From JAIOPA01 sp964655175 (GTDB lineage: Bacteria > Eisenbacteria > RBG-16-71-46), in the NCBI GenBank assembly GCA_964655175.1, contig CAZZLY010000023.1, positions 1-40,850 on the forward strand: 40,850 bases of DNA, read 5' to 3'. Under the pieces are notes generated by a model, which saw only the letters and a program-made list of their open reading frames with translations, was not told the origin of the DNA and did not search any database. Numbering within the stretch: position 1 is the first letter of the stretch; each line of letters opens with the position of its first letter. Positions 7,748 through 15,332 of this stretch are shown piece after piece. The position numbers and the translations under genes are program-made.

Positions 7748-9520
7748 TCACAACCCGAGCGTCTTGAGTCCCTTCGTCGCATCCGGCTGACCCGGCTGGA
7801 CCTCGAGCGCCTTGCGGTAGTACTCCGCCGCCTTCACTCGATTCCCGGAATTCTGATGCGCCTGCGCCAGGCCGATCAGCGACGGGATGCTGCGGCCGTC
7901 GATCGCGACCGAACGTTCGAGCAGGCCGATGGCCCCGCTCCAATCCTTCTGCATCAGCTCCCGGTAGCCCAGTCGCTGGAAGGCGACCGCAGCGCTCTTG
8001 CTGGTGGAATCGACCGCGACCGTGGCCGCGAACTCGTCGAGGCCGGCCGAGACCGAATCCGCCTGGGTCAGCGTGACCGCGAGCCAGAAGTGACGGTCGC
8101 CCTTCTGGGGCGCGAGCGTCGCCGACTGGCGCAGGGCCGCGATGGCCTCGGGCAGGTTACCCGATTCCTTCTGGGAAAGTCCAAGATAGTACAAGGCCTC
8201 GTCGGAGGTGCCGTCGATGGCGATGCGGCGCTGCAGCGTCGCGATGGCGGCCGGGTGATCCTTGGCGCGGAACTGCATCTTGGCCAGTTCCAGCATGGCG
8301 AACTTGCCGTCGTTGGAGAGCGAATCCTGGGCGATGATCGCGCGATAGGCCGAGTCGGCCGCCGACGCATTGCCCATGAACGCATGGACCTGGGCAAGCT
8401 GGACGAGCTCCTTGCTCTTGAGATCGGCCTTGGCGGACATCTCGAGCGCCTTCTGCCATTCCTTGCGCTCCACCATCACCTTGAACATCACCGAGTACAG
8501 CTCCTTGGACTTGTCGCCCAGGTCGACGGCCTTCTGCATCGCGGCGGCCGCCTCGTCCTTCATGCGCAGGTAGTAGTAGTCGCGACCGAGCAACGACCAG
8601 CCCTTGGGATCGGTGGGCACGAGGGTCGTGTACTTCTCGAGGTACGGACGCGCCTCGGCGTAATAGGCCGGCTTGGCCTGACCCGCGCGATAGAAGATGT
8701 CGCCCAGTGCGAGCTGGGCACCGGCGTAGTCCGGATTCTGATCCGCCACGAACTTGTACTGCTCGATCGCGTCGTCGTAGCGCTGGTCGTAGGCGAGCGC
8801 GCGACCGAGCGCGAAGCGCAGGTCGATGTCGTTGTTGTCGAGCGCGACCGCCTTCTCGTACTCGGGGATCGCCAGCGAACCGATGCCACGGCGCAGGTAG
8901 AAGTCCCCGAGCGCGCGGCTGGTGGCCGGATCGTCCGGCGCCGCCTCACGCGCCTGAGTGAAGTAGATGCTGGCATCGCGAAGCGAGTCGCGCGCCATCT
9001 CGACGTTACCCAACGCCACCAGGAAGCGCGGCCGCCACTTGCCCCAGTTGAGGCCGGGCTCCAGCGCCGCGATCGCCTCGTCGTAGCGGTTCAGGCTGAC
9101 GAGGCAGGCGCCCAGCGAGATCTGCGCGTCGGGGTACTTGCGATCCAGTTCGGTGGCGCGCTTGAGGTTCGGCAGCGCCTCCTCGAACTGCTCGTTGCGC
9201 AGCGCGATCTCGCCCAAGCCCCAGTAGCTCGAGGCGAGGTTGGCGTCCATGCGCTGCGCCATCTCGAACATCTCGTGCGCCTTCTCGTAGTTGCGCTTCT
9301 TGAGCCAGACCTGCCCCATGCCGGCGCGGCCCTCGGCGTAGCCCTCACCGGCCGCACGCTCGAACAGGCGCAACGCATCGTCCAACTGCCCCGCGCTCAG
9401 CGCGACGCGGGCATCCTTGAGGTCGTCCGCGCGCACGGGCACCGCGGTCACGCCCGCGACTGCGGACGACAGGACCACCCAGAGGGCGGTCCGAGCGAGG
9501 ATTCGGGAGATCGCGTTCAT
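7748..9520 (-). CDS. Secreted tetratricopeptide-repeat protein
   Basis: A 590-residue protein with a signal peptide (cleavage likely after VPVRA, about residue 31) followed by tandem TPR units almost to the end. Recognisable repeats include GQLDDALRLFERAAGEGYAE, NEQFEEALPNLKRATEL, NRYDEAIAALEPGL, QRYDDAIEQYKFVADQNP and NRVKAAEYYRKALEVQPGQP. It should be periplasmic and act as a protein-protein scaffold. It starts 21 bases after the PstS-like lipoprotein gene and is followed by the STAS genes and exbB-exbD-exbD-tonB, which suggests it serves the TonB complex or an associated process. The exact partner is not known. Confidence 0.88.
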   Translation of the reverse strand: MNAISRILARTALWVVLSSAVAGVTAVPVRADDLKDARVALSAGQLDDALRLFERAAGEGYAEGRAGMGQVWLKKRNYEKAHEMFEMAQRMDANLASSYWGLGEIALRNEQFEEALPNLKRATELDRKYPDAQISLGACLVSLNRYDEAIAALEPGLNWGKWRPRFLVALGNVEMARDSLRDASIYFTQAREAAPDDPATSRALGDFYLRRGIGSLAIPEYEKAVALDNNDIDLRFALGRALAYDQRYDDAIEQYKFVADQNPDYAGAQLALGDIFYRAGQAKPAYYAEARPYLEKYTTLVPTDPKGWSLLGRDYYYLRMKDEAAAAMQKAVDLGDKSKELYSVMFKVMVERKEWQKALEMSAKADLKSKELVQLAQVHAFMGNASAADSAYRAIIAQDSLSNDGKFAMLELAKMQFRAKDHPAAIATLQRRIAIDGTSDEALYYLGLSQKESGNLPEAIAALRQSATLAPQKGDRHFWLAVTLTQADSVSAGLDEFAATVAVDSTSKSAAVAFQRLGYRELMQKDWSGAIGLLERSVAIDGRSIPSLIGLAQAHQNSGNRVKAAEYYRKALEVQPGQPDATKGLKTLGL

Positions 9521-9541
9521 GGTTCGGGGACTGTTCTCCTG

Positions 9542-10522
9542 TCAGTGTGAACCCAACAGCGGGGAGCGATGGACGAAACGGATCGGGACGGCCGTGGGTA
9601 GCCAGCCGTGATCGAGCACGAGTTGCTGCCCCGGCTCGCTCGAGACGAAGGTGACGAAGCCGCCCGCCAAGCGCTTGCCCTGCGTGCGGATGTAAAGGTT
9701 GATCGTGCGCGTGAGCGGATAACGGCCCTCGTGGATCGCGGGCAGATCGGGTTCGACGTACGGCAGGCCCTCGAGCGGCGAGACCGCGAGCGCGCGGATC
9801 CCGGGGCGGTTCGCATGCACCATCGAGACCACGCCGATCGCGCCGGGTGTGGCGGCCACGCGGGCGGCGACCGCGGAGTCCGAGGCCTCGATCACCGACG
9901 GTGCCTTCATGGGGCGAGCGTCGAGGATGTGCTGCACGAAGGCCCGCGCCAGATCGGACGACAGCGGCGGCAGCACCGGCACGATGCGCGCCGAGGCCCC
10001 GCCCAGGGACCGCCAGTCCACGACGTCACCCAACCAGATGCGCTGCAACTCGCCCACGGTGACGTTGTGCACGGGGTTCGCGGACGCGACGATCACGCAC
10101 ATCGCGTCCTGCGCGATGCGATGCCCCTCGATCTCGATGCCCGCCCGACGTGCCATCTCCCGCTCCTCCGTCTCCAGTTCGCGCCCGGCGGCCGCCAGAT
10201 CGGCCCGACCGCCCCAGAGCGCCGCGATGACCTGGGCCGAGGACTCCGGCTCGCGCACGGTGAACGTGCCCTGCGGATAGTCCTTCCGGAATGCCTCGAC
10301 CTCGGTCAGCACGAGGCCCCGGACATCGGGTGCCGCCGCGATGACGATACTCCCGCTGGTCTCGGTCTCTTCCACGACTCCGGAGGGGCGCGTCCGCGCG
10401 CATCCGACAAGACTCAGGATGGCGATCAGGGACACGACGAACCCACGGACCCGCGACAGCTTTGAACGGCGGGGGCCCGGCTCGACGAAGTCCTGTGACT
10501 CTAGGGAGTGCGTTCCGCGCAT
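9542..10522 (-). CDS. PstS-like periplasmic substrate-binding lipoprotein
   Basis: A 326-residue protein of the PstS/PBP-like class II fold. A lipobox LSLVGCA puts the lipidated cysteine at residue 41. Downstream are ETSGSIVIAAAPDVRGLV, ALWGGRADLAAAGRELE and NVTVGELQRIWLGDVVDW, matching the family core where PstS domains hold the ligand, and GAIGVVSM near the hinge. No pstC, pstA, pstB or phoU is nearby, so phosphate uptake is not supported. The start is uncertain: the ATG at 10522 has no clear ribosome site and leaves a long 20-residue tail ahead of the signal peptide. A CTG at 10459 would give MSRVRGF directly, and a second promoter-like site (10498-10527) overlaps the ATG. Confidence 0.82.
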   Translation of the reverse strand: MRGTHSLESQDFVEPGPRRSKLSRVRGFVVSLIAILSLVGCARTRPSGVVEETETSGSIVIAAAPDVRGLVLTEVEAFRKDYPQGTFTVREPESSAQVIAALWGGRADLAAAGRELETEEREMARRAGIEIEGHRIAQDAMCVIVASANPVHNVTVGELQRIWLGDVVDWRSLGGASARIVPVLPPLSSDLARAFVQHILDARPMKAPSVIEASDSAVAARVAATPGAIGVVSMVHANRPGIRALAVSPLEGLPYVEPDLPAIHEGRYPLTRTINLYIRTQGKRLAGGFVTFVSSEPGQQLVLDHGWLPTAVPIRFVHRSPLLGSH

Positions 10523-10618
10523 GTCAATGGCCGACTGACGTTCCCGCGGCGGCCGGACGCCGGCACCGGGACCCCGGTGACGGCCTCCGCCCCACCGTGA
10601 CCGGGGTGCGAACCGGGG

Positions 10619-10647
10619 ACAGTAGGAACGCCCCTCGGGGGTGTCAA
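10619..10647 (-). promoter_or_regulatory. Predicted sigma70-type promoter for the PstS/TPR/STAS/TonB operon
   Basis: The minus strand reads TTGACA (10642-10647), a 17-base spacer, then TACTGT (10619-10624); transcription would begin near 10612. A second candidate lies closer to the gene: TTGACA (10522-10527), an 18-base spacer and TAGAGT (10498-10503). If the second is used, translation of the lipoprotein must start after about 10491. TTGACA is rare at this base composition, so two hits in one short gap are notable. Confidence 0.6.
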
Positions 10648-10667
10648 GAACCGCCGGCCCGACGCCG

Positions 10668-11981
10668 CTAGGGCGTCAGGCGGTACAGCATGCGCGCGAA
10701 GGCCGCGCTCTCGCGGACGTGATCGAGGCCCGCGATCCAGCACAGGGTGCGCTCGATCCCGATGCCGAAGCCCGAATGCGGCACCGAACCGTAACGGCGC
10801 AGGTCCTTGTACCACTCGAACGCCGACTGCGGCAGGCCGTGCTCGTCGATGCGCTGCTCCAGCATCGTCAGGCTCGACATGCGCTGGCCGCTGCCGATGA
10901 TCTCGCCGTAACCCTCGGGCGCCAGACAGTCGCACGACAGGCTCAGCCGCGGATCGGTCGGGTCGGGCTCCATGTAGAACGCCTTCACGGCGGCCGGGTA
11001 GTGCGTCACGAAGATCGGCGTGTCGTAGCGGCTGGACAGTTCGGTCTCGTCGGGCGCCCCGAAGTCACCGCCCCACTCGAACTCGCGCCCCGCCTCCTTG
11101 AGCATGCGGACGGCATCGTTGTAATGGATGCGCGGGAACGGGCCCTGCACGCGCTCGAGCTTGGTGGTGTCGCGCTCGACGATCTTGAGGTCCTCGCGAC
11201 AGCGGTCGAGGACGCGGCCGACGGTCGAGACGAGCAGGCGTTCCTCCATCGCGATGATGTCGTCGAGGGTGGCCCACGCCCACTCGGGCTCCATCATCCA
11301 GAACTCGATCAGATGGCGGCGCGTCTTGCTCTTCTCGGCGCGGAACGCCGGCCCGAAGCAATACACGCGCCCCAGAGCCATCGCGGCGGCCTCCATGTAC
11401 AACTGGCCGCTCTGCGACAGATACGCCTTGTCGTCGAAGTACTGGGTCTCGAACAGCGTCGTCGTGCCCTCGCACGCGTTCGGCGTGAAGATCGGGGCGT
11501 CGACGAGCGTGAAGGCCTCGGCGTGCATGAAGTCGCGGAACGCCGCGATGATCTCGGCACGGATGCGCAGGATGGCCTGCTGGCGCGGTGCACGCAGCCA
11601 CAGATGGCGGTGGTCCATCAGGAAGTCGACGCCGTGCTCCTTGGGCGTGATCGGGTACTCCTTCGCGATCGACACCACCTCGAGCGACGACAGCCCCAGC
11701 TCCACCCCGCCGACCTGGCGCGCATCGGCCTTGACCGTGCCACGCACGATGACCGCGCTCTCCTGGGTCAGCGCCTCACTCGCCTGCCACTGCTCGGGGC
11801 TGATGTCCTTGAGCCCGGCAACGCACTGGATCTGACCACTGCCGTCGCGCACGACGAGGAACTGCACCTTGCCGCTGGAACGTCGGTGGGTCATCCAGCC
11901 ACGGATCTCGACGGTCCGGCCGACGTGTTCGGCGGCCTCGCGGATGCGGATCCAGGGCGTGGTGCTCGTGCTCTCGGACAT
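10668..11981 (-). CDS. asnS: Asparagine--tRNA ligase
   Basis: A 437-residue class IIb aminoacyl-tRNA synthetase that charges tRNA-Asn in the cytoplasm. An N-terminal OB-fold anticodon-binding domain (about 12-105, VEIRGWMTHRRSSGKVQFLVVRD-like) precedes the catalytic core. Motif 2 is FGPAFRAEKSKTRRHLIEFW, followed by MMEPEWAWATLDD; motif 3 is GFGIGIERTLCWIAGL. The Asn-type features (EPE after motif 2, HYPAAVKAFYMEPDP, ESAAFARMLYRLTP end) separate it from AspRS. ATG 11981 has GGGAG about six bases upstream. It faces the plus-strand module and has its own promoter at 12142-12171, with a leader of about 150 bases. Confidence 0.95.
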   Translation of the reverse strand: MSESTSTTPWIRIREAAEHVGRTVEIRGWMTHRRSSGKVQFLVVRDGSGQIQCVAGLKDISPEQWQASEALTQESAVIVRGTVKADARQVGGVELGLSSLEVVSIAKEYPITPKEHGVDFLMDHRHLWLRAPRQQAILRIRAEIIAAFRDFMHAEAFTLVDAPIFTPNACEGTTTLFETQYFDDKAYLSQSGQLYMEAAAMALGRVYCFGPAFRAEKSKTRRHLIEFWMMEPEWAWATLDDIIAMEERLLVSTVGRVLDRCREDLKIVERDTTKLERVQGPFPRIHYNDAVRMLKEAGREFEWGGDFGAPDETELSSRYDTPIFVTHYPAAVKAFYMEPDPTDPRLSLSCDCLAPEGYGEIIGSGQRMSSLTMLEQRIDEHGLPQSAFEWYKDLRRYGSVPHSGFGIGIERTLCWIAGLDHVRESAAFARMLYRLTP

Positions 11982-12141
11982 GGCGGACTCCCTCGTGTGG
12001 CCCGAACTCGGCGTGGACCCCGCGACAGCCCCTGCGACGGGACCGGACGCCTCCCACCGGCCCCCGAGGGGCTGCCGAGAAGAGTGCGCGGGACTCTCAA
12101 GACCCCGTCGGGAACGGCCGATAACGCCGACGGAGCCGCGG

Positions 12142-12171
12142 ACGGTACGGAGCGAACCCTAGGAGTGTCAA
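12142..12171 (-). promoter_or_regulatory. Predicted sigma70-type promoter for asnS
   Basis: The minus strand reads TTGACA (12166-12171), an 18-base spacer, then TACCGT (12142-12147). Transcription would start near 12135, giving asnS a leader of about 150 bases. The -35 box lies only five bases before the ATG of the divergent plus-strand gene, inside that gene's ribosome-binding region, so the two genes may interfere with each other. Confidence 0.5.
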
Positions 12172-12175
12172 GGGC

Positions 12176-14233
12176 ATGCGAGACATGAACTTCCCGTGCG
12201 ACCATGAGACGGCCCGTCAGGTGCCCGCTCGACGAGGCTTGTCCGTGACGCCCCCCCTGTGGGCGGCCCTCGCCCTGCTGCTCGTCGTGTCGACCGCCTT
12301 CGCACAGGCCAACGCTCCCGCGGACGGACGTTCCGCCCCCGTGTCGCTCGTCGCCACCGCGACCGCCGTCCCCCCGACCACGCCACCCGTGGCCGCGACC
12401 GCGGAGCGCACGAGTCCCGCGCCGATCGAGCCCCCGTCGTCGCTGCGCGACGTGAACGAGTGGGTCGCCTACAAGAACGCTCGCCATCTCGATGCCCTGC
12501 CCGCCGAGGCGCGACTGTTCCACCGCCGCGGCATCATGGCGCATCAATCCGGCCGCACCGCAGAGGCCATCGCCGACCTGCGCGGCGCGATCGAACTCGA
12601 TCCGGCGTTCCTGACCCCGCACCTGACGCTCGCCTCGTGGTCCCTGCTGCGCGACCCGGGCGACGCGTTCGCCCACGCGGTGGCGGTGGTGAGCCGCGTC
12701 CGCGAGGATTTCTCGCTGCAGTTCTCGTGGCTCGCGACCACGTGGGTGTACGCGCTCGAGGCGGTGTTCGTGGGCCTCGTCGCGACGGGGCTGCTCATCG
12801 TGCTGCGCCGACGCGATCAGCTCCTGCATCCGTTGCGCGAGGAACTGTCGCGGTGGATCTCGCCGCGCACGGCTCGCTACTGGGCGCCGGTCCTGATGGT
12901 GCTGCCGTTCCTGTGCGGCTTGGGACTGGTGCTGCCCACGTTGGCACTGCTGGCGTTCCTGATGCCGCACCTCAAGCCGCGCGAGCGCGCGCTCACCGTG
13001 ACGCTCGCCGTCCTCGCGATCGCGACCCCGGTCGCGGGGCTCGGCTTCGCGCGGCTGGCACAGGCGCTCCGCACCGATGCCGCCCCGTTCCACGAGGCGC
13101 CGCTCGTGCAGGACAGCCCGTACGACGCCACGCGCCAGTCCCGCCTCGAGCGCACGGCGGCGAACCACCCCGACGACGCGTTCGCGCAGTTCGCGCTCGC
13201 ATGGCACTCCCGTCGCGGGGGGCGACTGGCCACGGCCGAGCAGTCCTATCGCCGCGTGCGCACGCTGTGGCCGGGCGACGGTGCGGTGCTCGTGGATCTG
13301 GGGAACGTCGTCGCGATGCAGGGGCGCACCGACGAGGCCCTGACGCTCTATCGTGAAGCGCTCGTCGCGGCCCCCCGCAACGCGGCCGCGCACTTCAACG
13401 CCTCGCAGCTGCTGCTGCGACGATTCGACTACGCGGCGGCGAATCAGGAACTGTCGGCCGCGTCCGCGCTCGACTTCGATCTCGTGCGTCGCTATCAGGC
13501 TCGCACCGGCGCGGACGGCTCGCTCACGTTGATCGACCGTTGGCCGTCCCCCGCGCACGCGTGGCGTGCGCTCCTCACCGCGCCCATCGCCCCCGCGCAC
13601 GCGACGTTGCCCCTGGCTCTGCGAGGTCGAGTCGAGGCGCGGGGCTGGCCGTTCTCGCTCGCGGTGCTGGTCGTCATGTTCGGCGGGCTCGCGCTGGGCC
13701 GTGCGCAGCATCGCCGTCTGCCGCTTCGCCCGTGCTCCAATTGCGGTACGACCATGTGCCGCCGCTGTGCACGCCGGCGTCACGATGCGCTTCTGTGCGC
13801 GCGCTGCGAACGCCTCGCACGCGGTGCCGAATCGGTCGAGTTCGAACAGCGGCTGCTGCGCCAGCGTCACCTCGCCCTGCGGGACGGCGCCCGTCGGATC
13901 CGTACGGCCATGGCCGCGCTGCTGCCGGGGCTGGGATTGATCGCCCACGCACGCGTCTTCGGTCCGACGCTGATGCTGGGGCTCACCTGGATCCTCGGGC
14001 GTCTGCTCGTGGCGCCCCTGCCCGCGTTCTCGCTCACCCCGCACGTGGACCTGCCCGGCGACGGGGTCCCACCGGTCCTGCTCCTGACCGGGCTGGTGCT
14101 CGTTCACGTCTGGTCGCTGGCGGCGTACGTCATCGTGACCTCGCGCGAGCGCGCCCGCGAGGCCCGACTCGAGGCGGCCACCCGTGGCCGAATCACCCAG
14201 TCCACCGCCCGGGCCACCGGGCTGGCGGCGTGA
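12176..14233 (+). CDS. Polytopic membrane protein with TPR segments and a six-cysteine zinc ribbon
   Basis: A 685-residue protein with no close family that I recognise. An N-terminal signal-like helix (about 24-43, PPLWAALALLLVVSTAFAQ) is followed by a proline/alanine-rich linker, a TPR (about 105-150), three membrane helices (about 186-210, 235-268, 278-298), further TPRs (about 315-425), another helix (about 490-510), a cysteine cluster, and two more helices (about 575-600, 618-645). The cysteines fall as C520xxC523, C528xxC531 and C541xxC544, which suggests a zinc site. ATG 12176 has AGGAG ten bases upstream; ATG 12185 is an alternative. It is the first gene of a plus-strand pair, seven bases before the DUF4388 gene. 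Confidence 0.85.
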   Translation: MRDMNFPCDHETARQVPARRGLSVTPPLWAALALLLVVSTAFAQANAPADGRSAPVSLVATATAVPPTTPPVAATAERTSPAPIEPPSSLRDVNEWVAYKNARHLDALPAEARLFHRRGIMAHQSGRTAEAIADLRGAIELDPAFLTPHLTLASWSLLRDPGDAFAHAVAVVSRVREDFSLQFSWLATTWVYALEAVFVGLVATGLLIVLRRRDQLLHPLREELSRWISPRTARYWAPVLMVLPFLCGLGLVLPTLALLAFLMPHLKPRERALTVTLAVLAIATPVAGLGFARLAQALRTDAAPFHEAPLVQDSPYDATRQSRLERTAANHPDDAFAQFALAWHSRRGGRLATAEQSYRRVRTLWPGDGAVLVDLGNVVAMQGRTDEALTLYREALVAAPRNAAAHFNASQLLLRRFDYAAANQELSAASALDFDLVRRYQARTGADGSLTLIDRWPSPAHAWRALLTAPIAPAHATLPLALRGRVEARGWPFSLAVLVVMFGGLALGRAQHRRLPLRPCSNCGTTMCRRCARRRHDALLCARCERLARGAESVEFEQRLLRQRHLALRDGARRIRTAMAALLPGLGLIAHARVFGPTLMLGLTWILGRLLVAPLPAFSLTPHVDLPGDGVPPVLLLTGLVLVHVWSLAAYVIVTSRERAREARLEAATRGRITQSTARATGLAA

Positions 14234-14240
14234 GGCATCC

Positions 14241-15320
14241 ATGAGCCTGCATGGCCAACTCCGCGACTTCTCGGCGGTCGAGATCCTCCAGCTGCTCGGT
14301 TCGCAGCGGAAGACCGGCTGCCTCCTGCTGGAAACCCCGAACGAACGCATGAAGTTGTGGCTGCACGAGGGCCGCCTCGTGTCGTCGCGCACCCCGGCAC
14401 CGGTCGGCGAGGATGCGTTCGTGCGTTTCCTGCTGCGCACGCGCCGGCTCGCGGAACACCAGGTCCGCGCCCTGACCACGCTGCAGCGCGACACGGGACG
14501 CGACACCGAGGATCTGGTGCACGCGGGGCGATACCTGAGCGACGACGACCTCGGCGCGCTGCTCGAACGCATGATGCTCGACGACCTGTCGCGCGCCGTG
14601 GGTTGGGATCGGGGCACCTACACGTTCGACCCCGCCCAGCGCTGGACCGCGCCCATCCGCGTCTCCATGAACGTCGAATCGGGCCTCATGGAGGGCGCCC
14701 GTCGCTGCGACGAGCTCAAGCGCTTCCAGACCGTGTTCCGCGATCCGCACGCCCTCGTCGTACGCAACGAGGCCGACCCGGAGGCCGTCTCCCTCGGGGC
14801 CGACGAGGACGCGCTGCTCGCGGCCGTGGATGGCGAGCACACGGTCGAGGAGCTGTTCGCCCAGGCCCCGATGGTCGCGTTCGAGGCGCAGGATGCGCTC
14901 GCACGACTGCTCGAAGCGGGCATGGTCCGGTTCGAAGGTCGTCGCACCACGCCGGCGCAACTCCCCGCCGCGCCGAAACCGACCCCGCGCCTCCACGAAC
15001 GCGGCTGGGTCCATGAACTCGCGGTCGCGACCGCGGTCGTGGCGCTCGTCGTCACCGCGCGACTCTGCGCGCACGCCATCGCCGCGACCACGCCCGCCGC
15101 GGGTGCCAACGACGTCTACGCGGCGGCCGCCGAGCGCGACCTGCGCGCGACGATCGAGTTGTACGCACGCGATCGTGGGCATCTGCCGGCGCGGCTGTCG
15201 GACCTGAGCGAGGACCGCTGGATCGAGGAGCGCCATCTGCGCATCCCCGGACACCGGGCGCGTTACCGCGTGATCGAGGGCGGTGCCGATTACGAGTTGG
15301 TGCTGCAGCCGGACCGCTAG
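14241..15320 (+). CDS. DUF4388 protein with a membrane anchor and pseudopilin-like C-terminus
   Basis: A 359-residue protein. It opens with a DUF4388 domain (residues 1 to about 100: MSLHGQLRDFSAVEILQLLG, then KTGCLLLETPNERMKLWLHEGRLV), a domain often found next to signalling or gliding regulators. A charged middle region follows (about 100-250), with LERMMLDDLSRAVGWDRGTYTFDP typical of the family. A membrane helix lies at about 258-280. The tail (about 285-359), with ERDLRATIELYARDRGHLPARLSDL, resembles the strand region of type II secretion or type IV pseudopilins. ATG 14241 has GAGG five bases upstream, seven bases after the TPR/zinc-ribbon gene. Its stop faces the gmhB stop 12 bases away. 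Domain names are from memory; function unknown. Confidence 0.82.
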   Translation: MSLHGQLRDFSAVEILQLLGSQRKTGCLLLETPNERMKLWLHEGRLVSSRTPAPVGEDAFVRFLLRTRRLAEHQVRALTTLQRDTGRDTEDLVHAGRYLSDDDLGALLERMMLDDLSRAVGWDRGTYTFDPAQRWTAPIRVSMNVESGLMEGARRCDELKRFQTVFRDPHALVVRNEADPEAVSLGADEDALLAAVDGEHTVEELFAQAPMVAFEAQDALARLLEAGMVRFEGRRTTPAQLPAAPKPTPRLHERGWVHELAVATAVVALVVTARLCAHAIAATTPAAGANDVYAAAAERDLRATIELYARDRGHLPARLSDLSEDRWIEERHLRIPGHRARYRVIEGGADYELVLQPDR

Positions 15321-15332
15321 GCCGGGACGCGC

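Noticed and set aside
9542..10522. A phosphate ABC transport system.
   Set aside because: Only the binding protein is present; no pstC, pstA, pstB or phoU is found, so import is not claimed.
11891..14617. A minus-strand frame of about 900 codons opposite the TPR/zinc-ribbon gene.
   Set aside because: The plus-strand reading has a signal-like helix, membrane helices, TPRs and ordered cysteines; the minus reading is Arg/Gln-rich with no motif and would run into asnS.
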